Source: Castellaniella sp040276085
GTDB taxonomy: Bacteria > Pseudomonadota > Gammaproteobacteria > Burkholderiales > Burkholderiaceae_B
DNA length: 64,000 nucleotides
NCBI RefSeq assembly: GCF_040276085.1
Contig: NZ_JBELOK010000003.1
Span: 1 to 64,000 of the forward strand
Direction of reading: 5' to 3'
Part shown: piece by piece, positions 49,984-59,462 of the stretch
Numbering within the stretch: position 1 is the first letter of the stretch
Layout: each line of letters opens with the position of its first letter
Notes under the pieces: model-generated
What the model saw: the letters and a program-made list of their open reading frames with translations, nothing else
Told to the model about the DNA's origin: nothing
Database searches by the model: none
Program-made: the position numbers and the translations under genes

Positions 49984-51155
49984 TGCCAACACATAATATC
50001 GATCACAACAACGAAATAGACTTAGCCCAGCTTCTTCAAAATCTGTGGAAAGGGCGCGTCGCTTTGTTGGTTTTTTTCCTTGTTGGCGTAGTGCTCTCGG
50101 CTATTTATGTGCTCACTACAAAAGAGCAATGGACATCGGTCGCATACCTTAGCCCACCTCGACTAGAGCAAATTAACGCTTATCTTGATCAACGTCGAGC
50201 AATGGCACGAGTAACCGGAAATGAGCCGATTGCCTCTAATGCACTAAGTTCTTCTCTGTTCAGCACGTTTATTAAAGAAGTCGCCATTTCCAAGAATCAG
50301 TTGGCATACTTAAGCAAAACTGAATACTACAAACAGCAAAAAACGGACGATCCCGTGGCCAACCATCGTCTGCTGCTTGATTTAGCCCGACAGTTACATA
50401 TAGAGGCTCCCGGCAAAGATGAGATAGCCCCGCACTACAAACTTACATTTAGCGCCGATACGACAGAGCAAGCACAGCATGTCTTGACTGGCTATCTGAA
50501 CTGGGCCAATGACATTTCATTCTATCTGGTTGATGAGGGGTTCAATGATCTACTAAATGCACAGATCCTGTCCCACCAAACTGAACTGGAAAATATTGAT
50601 TTCAAGTTAACGACGGATCGACAATACAATATCGAGAGTCTTGAAAATGCGCTGCACACAGCCAGACTTGCAGGCATCAAGGATTATGTTGTAGCCCGTC
50701 AAACAGAAGGCGCCACCGTCATCGAGCTGAGTGACAGCAAGCGCCTGTTCATGCTGGGCGAAAAATATCTAAATGCCGAGCTTGAAACACGACAGAACAC
50801 GCCTGTCATTTATCCACCCAATTACTACAAAATAAAGCGCGAACTGGTACAGCTTAAACCACTTCGAGACTACAAAGTCGAGGCGACGTCCTATTTCCTG
50901 CAGCAAGCACCTACATTGCCGTTAAGTCGTGATGGGTTCGGGCCCACACTTATCGTTATTTTGGGCGGAACATTGGGAGGTATGTTGGGCGTTTTTTGGC
51001 TGTTGGCGTCTGAGGCTTTCCGACGCGAGGACTCCGCCACAGCACCATGGAGGCCCCTCCCACCCTCTGACGAATCTGCCCGGGAAACCTCCCCTAGAGC
51101 CTCTCACAGAACCGTGGGTGTCGCTTCCGCATCATACAGTAATCCCTCCGCATAA
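49983..51155 (+). CDS. Wzz-family polysaccharide chain-length determinant
   Basis: This 390-residue inner-membrane protein has TM1 at about 29-48, a long periplasmic helical domain and TM2 near 320-343 (PTLIVILGGTLGGMLGVFWLL, with the Pro/Gly-rich Wzz signature). An unusual extended cytoplasmic tail of about 45 residues follows, rich in Pro/Ser/Arg. It sets modal O-antigen or polysaccharide length. It is coupled to the upstream two-TM protein. A second Wzz-like gene follows, so the locus may make two length classes. Confidence 0.87.
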   Translation: MPTHNIDHNNEIDLAQLLQNLWKGRVALLVFFLVGVVLSAIYVLTTKEQWTSVAYLSPPRLEQINAYLDQRRAMARVTGNEPIASNALSSSLFSTFIKEVAISKNQLAYLSKTEYYKQQKTDDPVANHRLLLDLARQLHIEAPGKDEIAPHYKLTFSADTTEQAQHVLTGYLNWANDISFYLVDEGFNDLLNAQILSHQTELENIDFKLTTDRQYNIESLENALHTARLAGIKDYVVARQTEGATVIELSDSKRLFMLGEKYLNAELETRQNTPVIYPPNYYKIKRELVQLKPLRDYKVEATSYFLQQAPTLPLSRDGFGPTLIVILGGTLGGMLGVFWLLASEAFRREDSATAPWRPLPPSDESARETSPRASHRTVGVASASYSNPSA

Positions 51156-51162
51156 CCGAACG

Positions 51163-51178
51163 GTGGCCGCATGGCCAC
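51163..51178. terminator. Short GC hairpin between the two wzz genes
   Basis: GTGGCC (51163-51168) and GGCCAC (51173-51178) form a perfect 6-bp stem with a 4-nt loop, 8 bp after the first wzz stop. Without a T-run it may only attenuate. The following gap to 51367 shows no gene and may contain a promoter for the second wzz. Confidence 0.4.
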
Positions 51179-51367
51179 TGTAAAATGCGTCGTTACGCCC
51201 TTTCACTCCCTTGTGTGCGCAACCTATTACTGCTTAGTATCCGTCCGATAAATCCATATTGAAAGCTGCACACATCCTGTAGCACAAAGATCGGGGCAAA
51301 TCCATATAATCTCCAACGGCAGTGGAAGCGGCCCGCCGGTTGCATCTACGGCACTATGGAGCCTAAT

Positions 51368-52468
51368 ATGACCCCCCAGAATACTGTCAACGACCGCCCT
51401 GCTGTTGCTGACGAAATCGACCTGATCGAGCTGTTTCGCGCACTATGGGCCTCAAAGGCGCTGATCGTAATGAGCGCAGTGATTGTTACCGCAGTCGCAG
51501 CCGCCTATGCCTTCCTCAGCCCCCCCGTCTATCAGACAACGGCACAGATCCTGCCACCTACAGCCAGCGACCTGGCCAACTACAATATCGCCAGCCAACT
51601 GACGGGCCATGCAATCGGCGGTACGGTCACGAACACCGCGATAGGCATTTCAGCGCTGACACCAGAAGACGCCTACGCAGTTTTCCTGCGCTATCTGGGA
51701 TCCAGCGCCGTCAGGCAACGCTTTTTCGACGAGTATTACCTGCCCGCACAAGAAAACAAGGCAACAAAAGATAACCCACAACGTGCATGGATGCGGCTGG
51801 ATAAAGAACTCACCATCAAACTGCCAAGCAGCCAAAACGAGGTTCAGTCTAGCATCATCCTGGAAGGTAAAGACCCGCAAACCATTGCAAAATGGGCAAA
51901 CGCCTACGCCGATCTGGCCTCACAGGCAGCCAGCAAAAATCTGAAAAGCAAACTGCAGGCTGAGTTAGAGATCCGCAGGCGCAGCCTAAATGACCAGATC
52001 GCTACCGCCCGACAGATTGCCCAGAAAGTACGTCAGAACCAGATCACTCGGCTGAAAGCTGCCCTTGCCATCGCCGAGAGTATCGGCCTGGAAACAATAG
52101 CCGATAGTGCCCCACTGATTGCCATCAACACCCAGGATCCAAGCGCTGACAGTATCAATAGCGGCAGTGTTTTGTACCTGCGTGGCGCCCGCGCGCTGAG
52201 ATCGGAATTGCAGCAACTAGAGCAACGCCAAAACGAAGACGCCTACATTTCCGAGTTGCCCGACTTACTAAAAAAGCAGGCTCTAATCGGAGAAATTACC
52301 CTCGACTCAGCCTTATTGAACACAGCAACGATAGATCATGCGGCGATTGTCCCAGTAGATCCCATCAAGCCCAGGAAGGCCCTGATCCTGCTGCTCGGGC
52401 TGGTACTGGGTGGCATGCTAGGGGTGTTCATTGCCTTGGTGCGTAGACAGTTTATAGCTGCTCCCTGA
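51368..52468 (+). CDS. Second Wzz/FepE-family chain-length determinant
   Basis: This 366-residue protein has an N-terminal acidic EIDLIELFRALWASK motif, TM1 at about 30-52, the LSPPVYQTTAQILPP start of the periplasmic domain and coiled-coil helices. TM2 near 339-358 (LLLGLVLGGMLGVFIALV) carries the Wzz signature. Start ATG 51368 has TGGAG upstream. It is not a recent duplicate of the first Wzz, as the two share only the family pattern. It is convergent with the ligase gene. Confidence 0.88.
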   Translation: MTPQNTVNDRPAVADEIDLIELFRALWASKALIVMSAVIVTAVAAAYAFLSPPVYQTTAQILPPTASDLANYNIASQLTGHAIGGTVTNTAIGISALTPEDAYAVFLRYLGSSAVRQRFFDEYYLPAQENKATKDNPQRAWMRLDKELTIKLPSSQNEVQSSIILEGKDPQTIAKWANAYADLASQAASKNLKSKLQAELEIRRRSLNDQIATARQIAQKVRQNQITRLKAALAIAESIGLETIADSAPLIAINTQDPSADSINSGSVLYLRGARALRSELQQLEQRQNEDAYISELPDLLKKQALIGEITLDSALLNTATIDHAAIVPVDPIKPRKALILLLGLVLGGMLGVFIALVRRQFIAAP

Positions 52469-52510
52469 CCACAGCCATCGTATCGCTGACTGGGTCTGCA
52501 GATGAAGTAT

Positions 52511-53824
52511 TCACCGACTGACTGCTTCCTGCTCAGCCTGCCGCATTAGAGCCCACAACACCGCCAGCGATATGGCAAAGAACATCACACCATTGTTCCG
52601 CCCCAGAATATAGTGTGTAAGCCCGTAACAAGCGAATGCCGCCGGCAGGCCGGCACCGCAGCAGGCTAAGACACGCACTGTTAGGTCAGTAGAGCGCAAG
52701 CGCTGGCAGAAAAACCAGAAGCTGGAAATCAACATAGCCAATAACGCCAGTAAACCCAGGGATCCCTGGTGCAGCCAGACTTCGATGAAATTATTGTGGG
52801 TATTCGCCAAAACCAGTATGGCTGGATCCACGCGGCCACTTTGAATCAAATGATCCAGTTGCGTAGAATATTCCTGCTGGCCCCAGCCAAGCAAAGGCCG
52901 TTCGGCAATGCTAAGCAGGGCAGCCTTCCAGGCTTCTATCCGCAAGCCCACGTTGTTCGTGGCATCATCTCGTATCACATACGCGTCCCACTCCTCAACA
53001 GCACCGGCATACCTAGCCGCGGCCATTTCGCCAACAGGCACGGTCGCAAAAACCACCATCGCAGCAACAATAATTACAATACTGGCTGCAAAAACGCGGC
53101 GCAGATGGCGTCGGCGCAATACCGCGATCGCCGGCAGCACCAACATAATAGGCAACGCAATCCAACTGCCTCGGGTTGCTGAGGCCAGCACCGCGTACAA
53201 GCCACACAACGCCGCTACCGCCATCAAGCCCATCCAGGCAAAACGGCCACGTGAGCCGGCCCAATACGCCCCCAACGCAGCCCAAAAGGTCATGGTCAGC
53301 GACAAATTGGAAAAAGGTATCGCGCTGGTCACAAAACCCGTGGCGCGGGGAAGCTTCAGATCATGCACCTGCCACCAAGCGACTCCCGCTGTAGTCACCA
53401 AGCCTATAGCAATTCCTGCCCACACCCAATGCAAACGGATTGATATGCGGCGTAGCCCGATCAGAATAGGAATCACCAGTACATAGCGCAAAGGCTGATC
53501 CAGGAATGCCATTGAATCACCGTGCCACAGCACGGCGACTAATGGAACTAGAAAGCAACTCAGCAACACCAGGCACAGGATGCGATCCTGACGATCATAC
53601 GGCAGGGTGACATCGCACCTGCCACGAACCAAGCTATATAGCACCCCTAGGAATAACAGGGCCGCACCATACGAATACCCCGAAGGCAGCGAGAGCGCCA
53701 GAGCATAGAACATCGCGATGGACGTAGACATCCATACTGAAATCCAGCCCCTGTCAACGGGCCATAGGGGGCTGCTTAAAGGCATAACGATCCTGAAAAG
53801 AGACTTCAACAACTGTCCAACCAT
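52511..53824 (-). CDS. O-antigen ligase/polymerase family membrane protein
   Basis: This 437-residue protein has about eleven or twelve hydrophobic spans and a Wzy_C-type periplasmic region. It includes EAWKAALLSIAERPLLGWG and the ligase-type ANTHNNFIEVWLHQGSLGLLAL, where the invariant His and nearby Arg are catalytic in WaaL. It probably ligates undecaprenyl-linked O-antigen to lipid A-core, or polymerises repeat units; sequence alone does not separate WaaL from Wzy. It is the last gene of the minus-strand glycan unit. Confidence 0.82.
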   Translation of the reverse strand: MVGQLLKSLFRIVMPLSSPLWPVDRGWISVWMSTSIAMFYALALSLPSGYSYGAALLFLGVLYSLVRGRCDVTLPYDRQDRILCLVLLSCFLVPLVAVLWHGDSMAFLDQPLRYVLVIPILIGLRRISIRLHWVWAGIAIGLVTTAGVAWWQVHDLKLPRATGFVTSAIPFSNLSLTMTFWAALGAYWAGSRGRFAWMGLMAVAALCGLYAVLASATRGSWIALPIMLVLPAIAVLRRRHLRRVFAASIVIIVAAMVVFATVPVGEMAAARYAGAVEEWDAYVIRDDATNNVGLRIEAWKAALLSIAERPLLGWGQQEYSTQLDHLIQSGRVDPAILVLANTHNNFIEVWLHQGSLGLLALLAMLISSFWFFCQRLRSTDLTVRVLACCGAGLPAAFACYGLTHYILGRNNGVMFFAISLAVLWALMRQAEQEAVSR

Positions 53825-53854
53825 CCCAAGTTAAAGCGCATGCTTGACGGGACG

Positions 53855-55690
53855 CTACTGCTTCATTGGTGTGTATTCGGGTATCCAGCGCTTTAGTTGG
53901 GCACGCACCTGCGCATCGCCCACAACTTGCTTGTTGGCCTGCCAGGCCTGCACATAAGCGAGGAAGTCGTCGGGCACAAGTCGCGAACGAGCGATTCTTA
54001 ACTTTTCGTGTAGCGTTTTCACGGTTTCCTCGGTGTCCGCCAACAACTCTTCATAAAGCTTCTCACCAGGGCGCAGCCCAGTAAACCTGATTTGAATTTC
54101 ATCTTCGGAATAGCCTGAGAGACGAATCATATTGCGGGCCAAATCCACAATCTTTACCGGCTCGCCCATATCCAGCACAAAAATCTCTCCGCCCATACCC
54201 ATAGCTGCCGCCTGCAATACCAATTGAGCCGCTTCGGGTATGGACATAAAGTAGCGGTTGATCTCAGGATGGGTCACCGTCACCGGGCCACCCCGGGCAA
54301 TCTGCGCCTGGAACTTAGGCACAACACTACCGGTGCTGCCCAACACATTGCCAAAACGTACTACGTGGAACAACGTACCCTGACCTTGGCAATGCAAGGC
54401 TTCGCACACCATTTCGGCCATGCGCTTGGTGGCCCCCATTACGTTGGTGGGGTTCACCGCCTTGTCGGTGGAAATCATCACAAAGCGCTTTACCCCATGG
54501 CGCCGGGCACTGTCAGCGACCACCAAGGTACCAAATACATTGTTGCGCACAGCCTGCCAAGCATTGCCGACCTCCATCAACGGCACATGCTTGTACGCTG
54601 CCGCATGAAACACCACCTGCGGCCGCCACACTGCAAAGATCTCTTCCATACGCTCTGCATCGCGTACATCCCCCGCCAAGGGAATAATGGTAACGTCGGC
54701 CGCTTCGTCGCGAAACCATTGTTCAATCATGTACAGCGCAAACTCATTGGCCTCAAGCAGTACCACCTTGTCAGGATCAAAACGCACAAGCTGACGACAC
54801 AACTCGCTGCCTATCGAGCCACCGGCCCCCGTTACCAGCACGGTTTTGCCCTCCAGCATCGCCATAACGTTGTCCGTATCGATGCGCACCGGCTGACGGC
54901 CCAATAAATCCTCAATTTTTACCGGCCGCATCACGTTAATCGCCACACGGCCAGCCATCAATTCATCCAGTGCGGGAATGGTAAACAGCAAAGCCCCTGC
55001 CTTAGTCGCCTCCTCACTAATGCGGCGCAACACTGGCGCACGTGCCGACGGCATCGCCAAAATTATATGCTTGGCCTCGTACAGCTTTAAGACCTTAGAA
55101 ATATCTCGGGTGCTGCCCTCAACACGGCAACCTGATAACTCCAGCCCCTGTTTGGCAGGGTCGTCATCCACTAGGGCGACTACATTCCACTCTGAAGTGC
55201 GCTGCAGTTCACGCAACAGCATTGCGCCTGCCGTGCCTGCCCCTGCAATCACCACCGGCTTCCCTTGGCCACCCACCTTGTCGTACAGGCAATATTCCTT
55301 CCACATACGCCACGCCACACGTCCACCGCTCATTATCAGGAACAGGAGTATGGGATAGAGCACGACCAATGAGCGTGGAATATGCAGATAGGGCTGAGAA
55401 AACAGCGCCATCAGCAGCAACACAAACGTGGAAACCAAAACCGCCTTTAGAACCCGCTGCAAATCCAACAAACTAGCAAAACGCCACATGCCGCGGTACA
55501 AGCCCGCCCACTGACATGCAAATAATTGAGCAACTAACAAAGGAATCAGTCCGAGCCAGATTGTCTGCTCAAAGCCCGGTAGCCAATCAAAATTAAAACG
55601 AATCAGGAATGCACCTGTCCACGCAAGAAGGACAGCTGCTAGATCAAACAGAAATACTAATGAAGATCGGAACCGAGTGTTAATTATCAT
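53855..55690 (-). CDS. Membrane-bound UDP-GlcNAc 4,6-dehydratase (WbpM/PglF type)
   Basis: This 611-residue protein has four N-terminal transmembrane helices, a first Rossmann-like domain (GAGTAGAMLLREL) and a catalytic SDR domain. The latter has TGAGGSIGSELCRQL and STDKAVNPTNVMGATKR, where Met replaces the usual Tyr of the Y-x3-K motif, as in WbpM-class enzymes. It converts UDP-GlcNAc to the 4-keto-6-deoxy sugar used by the aminotransferase at 56460. A 176-bp AT-rich gap separates it from the upstream sugar transferase, so it may have its own promoter. Confidence 0.92.
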   Translation of the reverse strand: MIINTRFRSSLVFLFDLAAVLLAWTGAFLIRFNFDWLPGFEQTIWLGLIPLLVAQLFACQWAGLYRGMWRFASLLDLQRVLKAVLVSTFVLLLMALFSQPYLHIPRSLVVLYPILLFLIMSGGRVAWRMWKEYCLYDKVGGQGKPVVIAGAGTAGAMLLRELQRTSEWNVVALVDDDPAKQGLELSGCRVEGSTRDISKVLKLYEAKHIILAMPSARAPVLRRISEEATKAGALLFTIPALDELMAGRVAINVMRPVKIEDLLGRQPVRIDTDNVMAMLEGKTVLVTGAGGSIGSELCRQLVRFDPDKVVLLEANEFALYMIEQWFRDEAADVTIIPLAGDVRDAERMEEIFAVWRPQVVFHAAAYKHVPLMEVGNAWQAVRNNVFGTLVVADSARRHGVKRFVMISTDKAVNPTNVMGATKRMAEMVCEALHCQGQGTLFHVVRFGNVLGSTGSVVPKFQAQIARGGPVTVTHPEINRYFMSIPEAAQLVLQAAAMGMGGEIFVLDMGEPVKIVDLARNMIRLSGYSEDEIQIRFTGLRPGEKLYEELLADTEETVKTLHEKLRIARSRLVPDDFLAYVQAWQANKQVVGDAQVRAQLKRWIPEYTPMKQ

Positions 55691-55866
55691 ACTGAAATTA
55701 GCCTTTAATCAGCAATACATCCAATACTACTGCTATCACAGATGCCCATTAAGAATCACCTTGCAAGACACCATACCCTTTCGACTAACCTCATTTATTT
55801 TCTTACGTTCCATGGCTCAACGATTGTCACGTTTAAGTTGTGCCTATCAAAATTACCGATATAAAA

Positions 55867-56463
55867 TCAATGATGAATTATCTTGAAAATCGTCGCAAAT
55901 ATAATTTTTATATCTATTAGCATGCTCCTTTCATCAACATATCTTAAATAAAGATTCTGCTTAATTGGCATAACTATATCAATATATGCTTGTTCTGGAT
56001 TCTCGTATGCAGATAATAACCGATTCTCATCAACCATTTCAATTGACGCCCAGTCAGTAATTCCAGGGCGCACGGATAAAATTCTTTCTCTTATTTCTGG
56101 CGCATAACACGCCATAAACTCGGGAACCTCAGGTCGTGGGCCTACCAGGCTCATATCCCCTAAAACCACATTCACCAATTGAGGAAGTTCATCAATCTTA
56201 TACTTTCTAAGAATAAGTCCAGGCCGGCTTATACGCCTATCCCTACCAACAGTTAAGCGACCTTGTCTTTCGGCATCATTCTGCATCGTGCGAAATTTAT
56301 AAATTTTAAATTCGCGCCCATATCGACCTACTCTAGTCTGCTTAAAAAAAACTGATCCCGTAGAACTTAGCTTTATCCAAATGGCGGAAATTAGCAATAA
56401 TGGCGCAAATACAACAAGCCCAAAGACAGAAAAAAAAATATCAAATAATCTCTTTAACATCAT
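55867..56463 (-). CDS. Initiating sugar-phosphate transferase (PglC/WcaJ family)
   Basis: This 198-residue monotopic phosphoglycosyl transferase has an N-terminal re-entrant hydrophobic helix (LFDIFFSVFGLVVFAPLLLISAIWIKL) and catalytic motifs KFRTMQ and the LRKYKIDELPQL Asp-Glu dyad. GDMSLVGPRPEVPEF follows. The small PglC-type size, together with the PglF/PglE-like neighbours, suggests transfer of a diamino-trideoxy sugar phosphate to undecaprenyl phosphate, starting the repeat unit. It overlaps the aminotransferase gene by 4 bp. Confidence 0.9.
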   Translation of the reverse strand: MMLKRLFDIFFSVFGLVVFAPLLLISAIWIKLSSTGSVFFKQTRVGRYGREFKIYKFRTMQNDAERQGRLTVGRDRRISRPGLILRKYKIDELPQLVNVVLGDMSLVGPRPEVPEFMACYAPEIRERILSVRPGITDWASIEMVDENRLLSAYENPEQAYIDIVMPIKQNLYLRYVDERSMLIDIKIIFATIFKIIHH

Positions 56464-57623
56464 CGAGAGAGAATTTGTTTGATGGTTTTAATAACACGAA
56501 ATTGATCTTCATCAGTCATTCTTGTGTATAATGGAATTGAAACCTCTTGCTCAAAAAGGTTCTGTGAAACTGGAAAATCATTTTTCTCTAAGCTACAGCT
56601 TTTTCGCCAGTATGGCTGCAAATGCAAAGGAATAAAATGCACTGAGCACCCAATGCCTAGATCTGACATTTTTTGAATGAATTGATCACGCCGAATTGGC
56701 GAATCATCTGACAAACGCAAAGGATAAATATGCCTTGCATGGATATCTCCTTTGGGGGCAGAAGCAGGCAAAACAACAGGCAATTCGCGTAGCGCCTCAT
56801 TATATATTTCAGCCATATGCTCGCGCCTTTTCTGAAATCCGGACAGGCGGCGCAATTGGTGAATCCCAATCGCAGCTGCAGGATCTGGCATATTATATTT
56901 AAATCCCGGAGCAACTATCTCATAGAACCACGAAGGACTCGTTGATGTGTAACGGTCGAACGCATCACGACTAATACCGTGCAAGCGCATGATACGCGCA
57001 CGCTTTGCCAGTTCCGAATCTCTTGTAATCAACATACCACCTTCGCCAGTAGTCATGGTTTTATTCGCATAAAAGCTGAATACTGTTGCATCTGATTCCA
57101 AAGACCCTATTTTCCTTCCCTTCCATGTTGCCGGAAGCGCATGCGCAGCATCCTCGACTACTTTCAATTTATGTTTTCTAGCTATGCGAAATAGCGCATC
57201 CATATCACAACTTAGACCAGCAAAATGAACTGGTAATAACACTCTGGTCCGTGGCGTAATTGCAGCTTCGACAGCAATGGGGTCTATATTGAACGTTTCC
57301 TCTAACACGTCCACGATGACTGGTATAGCTCCTAGATATCTAACAACCTCTGCAGTGGCAGTAAAAGTATAGCTCGGCAAAATTACCTCATCGCCAGGCT
57401 GTACGCCCACAGCTTCCAACGCCAAATGCAATCCTGCCGTCGCTGAGTTAACTGCAATAGCTTCAACGGAGTCATCATCCATGAACCGGGCGAAGTCCTG
57501 TTCAAACTGTCGAGCCTTGGGCCCGGTAGTCACCCATCCGGATCGCAAAGCATCAACAACCTCTGAAATTTCCTCCTCACCGATCTCGGGCAATGCAAAT
57601 GGAAGAAATGGGAGCGACGTCAT
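56460..57623 (-). CDS. PLP-dependent sugar aminotransferase (DegT/PglE type)
   Basis: This 387-residue DegT/DnrJ/EryC1/StrS aminotransferase has GSGWVTTGPKARQFE-like N-terminal features (here ALRSGWVTTGPKARQFE), the PLP Lys in FSFYANKTMTTGEGG and the DAAHALPATWKGRKIG segment. It would add the 4-amino group to UDP-4-keto-6-deoxy-GlcNAc from the WbpM-like dehydratase. It lies 4 bp after the GNAT gene and overlaps the initiating transferase. Confidence 0.9.
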   Translation of the reverse strand: MTSLPFLPFALPEIGEEEISEVVDALRSGWVTTGPKARQFEQDFARFMDDDSVEAIAVNSATAGLHLALEAVGVQPGDEVILPSYTFTATAEVVRYLGAIPVIVDVLEETFNIDPIAVEAAITPRTRVLLPVHFAGLSCDMDALFRIARKHKLKVVEDAAHALPATWKGRKIGSLESDATVFSFYANKTMTTGEGGMLITRDSELAKRARIMRLHGISRDAFDRYTSTSPSWFYEIVAPGFKYNMPDPAAAIGIHQLRRLSGFQKRREHMAEIYNEALRELPVVLPASAPKGDIHARHIYPLRLSDDSPIRRDQFIQKMSDLGIGCSVHFIPLHLQPYWRKSCSLEKNDFPVSQNLFEQEVSIPLYTRMTDEDQFRVIKTIKQILSR

Positions 57624-57626
57624 GGT

Positions 57627-58244
57627 CTACCTCGTGTTATGTTCGCTAGACAAAGAATTGTATTTTATATATCGGTACATTCTACGACCCCCAGACTGCA
57701 GAAATGTCGATTCTATTGAATATTGATATTTTTTGTAGAAGTTATTAACTGTGTCATTATCCGTAGCGTCAGTAATCAAGTATATGTACGAACTACCCTT
57801 TGAGAATGCTTCGACCTCAAAAGCCTCAAGTAAAGCTCTTCCTACCGACTTACCTTGCGCTTCGGGTAACACTCCGATACTACTCAATAACGTTCCACCT
57901 TCTAAGCTCACAATCTTATCTCCCCTATAATTGAGTGCCGAGAAAAGTTTCTTAAAAACCACTTTGGGACTCTTTACCAGGGAAGGCACTGCATAGATCA
58001 TAAAACGTAGTCCACGATTTTGACGTAATCGCGGGAAAAAACTCTCTGGAGAGCAGGTACCTGCTACAAAACCCAATTTGTGCTGGTCCTCCGCCACTAG
58101 CAAGATAGCATGTGCCAGGAAACCCGAGTATAGTTCTTTTAAGAATTTACGGCCCATATTAGTCAGAAAGAAACTCGGAAATGCTTTTATATGAATGTCA
58201 ATTATTGAATCAATATCCGAACTCCGGGCTGGTCTGATTATCAT
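57627..58244 (-). CDS. GNAT-family N-acetyltransferase, probably amino-sugar specific
   Basis: This 205-residue GNAT has an N-terminal RPARSSDIDSIIDIH, the acetyl-CoA pyrophosphate-binding GVLPEAQGKSVGRALLEAFE (Q/R-x-x-G-x-G/A type) and a C-terminal FYKKYQY strand. Its position before the PglE-like aminotransferase suggests it acetylates the new 4-amino group. PglD-type enzymes that do this elsewhere are left-handed beta-helix proteins, so a GNAT here is a functional substitution by inference. Confidence 0.8.
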   Translation of the reverse strand: MIIRPARSSDIDSIIDIHIKAFPSFFLTNMGRKFLKELYSGFLAHAILLVAEDQHKLGFVAGTCSPESFFPRLRQNRGLRFMIYAVPSLVKSPKVVFKKLFSALNYRGDKIVSLEGGTLLSSIGVLPEAQGKSVGRALLEAFEVEAFSKGSSYIYLITDATDNDTVNNFYKKYQYSIESTFLQSGGRRMYRYIKYNSLSSEHNTR

Positions 58245-58253
58245 GATCGATCT

Positions 58254-59462
58254 TTAAATATTTCTCAAAATTTTTAAAATTTTATTAAGGGCAAAAGATC
58301 GTGACATACTAGTGTAATAGAACGAGTATCCATTCTTGCTCATAATAGGCCACTCATCATGTAGCCGAATCAGATCCTTTATCCCGCGTGTGATACTTTC
58401 AACATCGTCCGGTTCTGCACATATTCCGGCATGCGCATCCTCGATGATCTGGTTCGCCTCGCCACCAACTGCCATTAGAATTGGCTTACTTAAGCTAAGG
58501 TATGCTTGTACCTTCGATGGAATCGTAATTTTGAACAATGGATCATCTTTTAAATGAGCCACAAGGACGTCAGCTTGCATTAAGTACGGACCTATTTCCT
58601 TGGATGGTATATATCCTAGAAAATATATATTTTCAGCGCCGATATTTTTTGTATATTCCGCGAGCAAGGTTGCCTCGACACCAGAGCCGATAATATTTAG
58701 ATCGATAGAATACTCTTTACACTTATCAAATGCATGAATTATCGTTTTTAGCGATTGTGCCGCACCTAAATTCCCTGCGTATACAAATTTATATTTTGAT
58801 TGACCTTTGAGCAGAGAGCTGCCTTCAACTTGTGTAATCGGAATATGGGTAGTTTCCTGCTCTTCAGCATGCCAATTGTAAACAATGCTAATTTTCTGCT
58901 CATCAACTCCACGTTTCACGAGCTCTCTCTTATATCCCTTAGACAGAACTATTATTGCATCAGCTTGTTTATAAATGTAGCTGCAAATCCGGTATATAAG
59001 CCTATACAAGATCGAATCTTTCCGGTTGCCGGTTGCCGCTAACGCGTCAGGCCATAGATCTTGAACATCAGTAATAAATTTTACTGATTTAGTTTTTTTC
59101 AGAATAATCCCGATAATGCCCGTAGTTATCTGGGGATGATAGGCGTACACGACATCTGGTTTTCTGATGAATAGGGAAACCCCGAGTGCACTCAGCATGA
59201 ACGTAACATATGCCAGGCCTCTCGCAAATCTAGATCTTGAATGGGAGATATATGACCAAACCCTAAATATCCGCATCTCATCTTTTTCTTCGATCTGGCA
59301 GGCCCGTAACTTATATCCAGGAAATATCTTCCCTGTTGGGTAATTCGGAAATGTAGTAATAACATCAACCTCTATCCCGCTAGCTTTAACATCCCGCAGA
59401 AATTCCAATCCTTTTATTGAATATTCTGGATCAAAAAGCTGACTAATAAATAGCATCCTCAT
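58254..59462 (-). CDS. Glycosyltransferase family 4 (WbuB-like)
   Basis: This 402-residue GT-B glycosyltransferase starts MRMLFISQLFDPEYSIKGLEFLRDVKASG. It has the donor-site signature of GT4 enzymes (FVYAGNLGAAQSL and the IPSKVQAYLSLSKPILMAVGG segment). It resembles WbuB, which transfers N-acetyl-L-fucosamine in E. coli O26-type clusters, and it directly follows the three UDP-FucNAc genes. It begins one base after the fnlC stop codon. By eye, GC content is low. Confidence 0.85.
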   Translation of the reverse strand: MRMLFISQLFDPEYSIKGLEFLRDVKASGIEVDVITTFPNYPTGKIFPGYKLRACQIEEKDEMRIFRVWSYISHSRSRFARGLAYVTFMLSALGVSLFIRKPDVVYAYHPQITTGIIGIILKKTKSVKFITDVQDLWPDALAATGNRKDSILYRLIYRICSYIYKQADAIIVLSKGYKRELVKRGVDEQKISIVYNWHAEEQETTHIPITQVEGSSLLKGQSKYKFVYAGNLGAAQSLKTIIHAFDKCKEYSIDLNIIGSGVEATLLAEYTKNIGAENIYFLGYIPSKEIGPYLMQADVLVAHLKDDPLFKITIPSKVQAYLSLSKPILMAVGGEANQIIEDAHAGICAEPDDVESITRGIKDLIRLHDEWPIMSKNGYSFYYTSMSRSFALNKILKILRNI

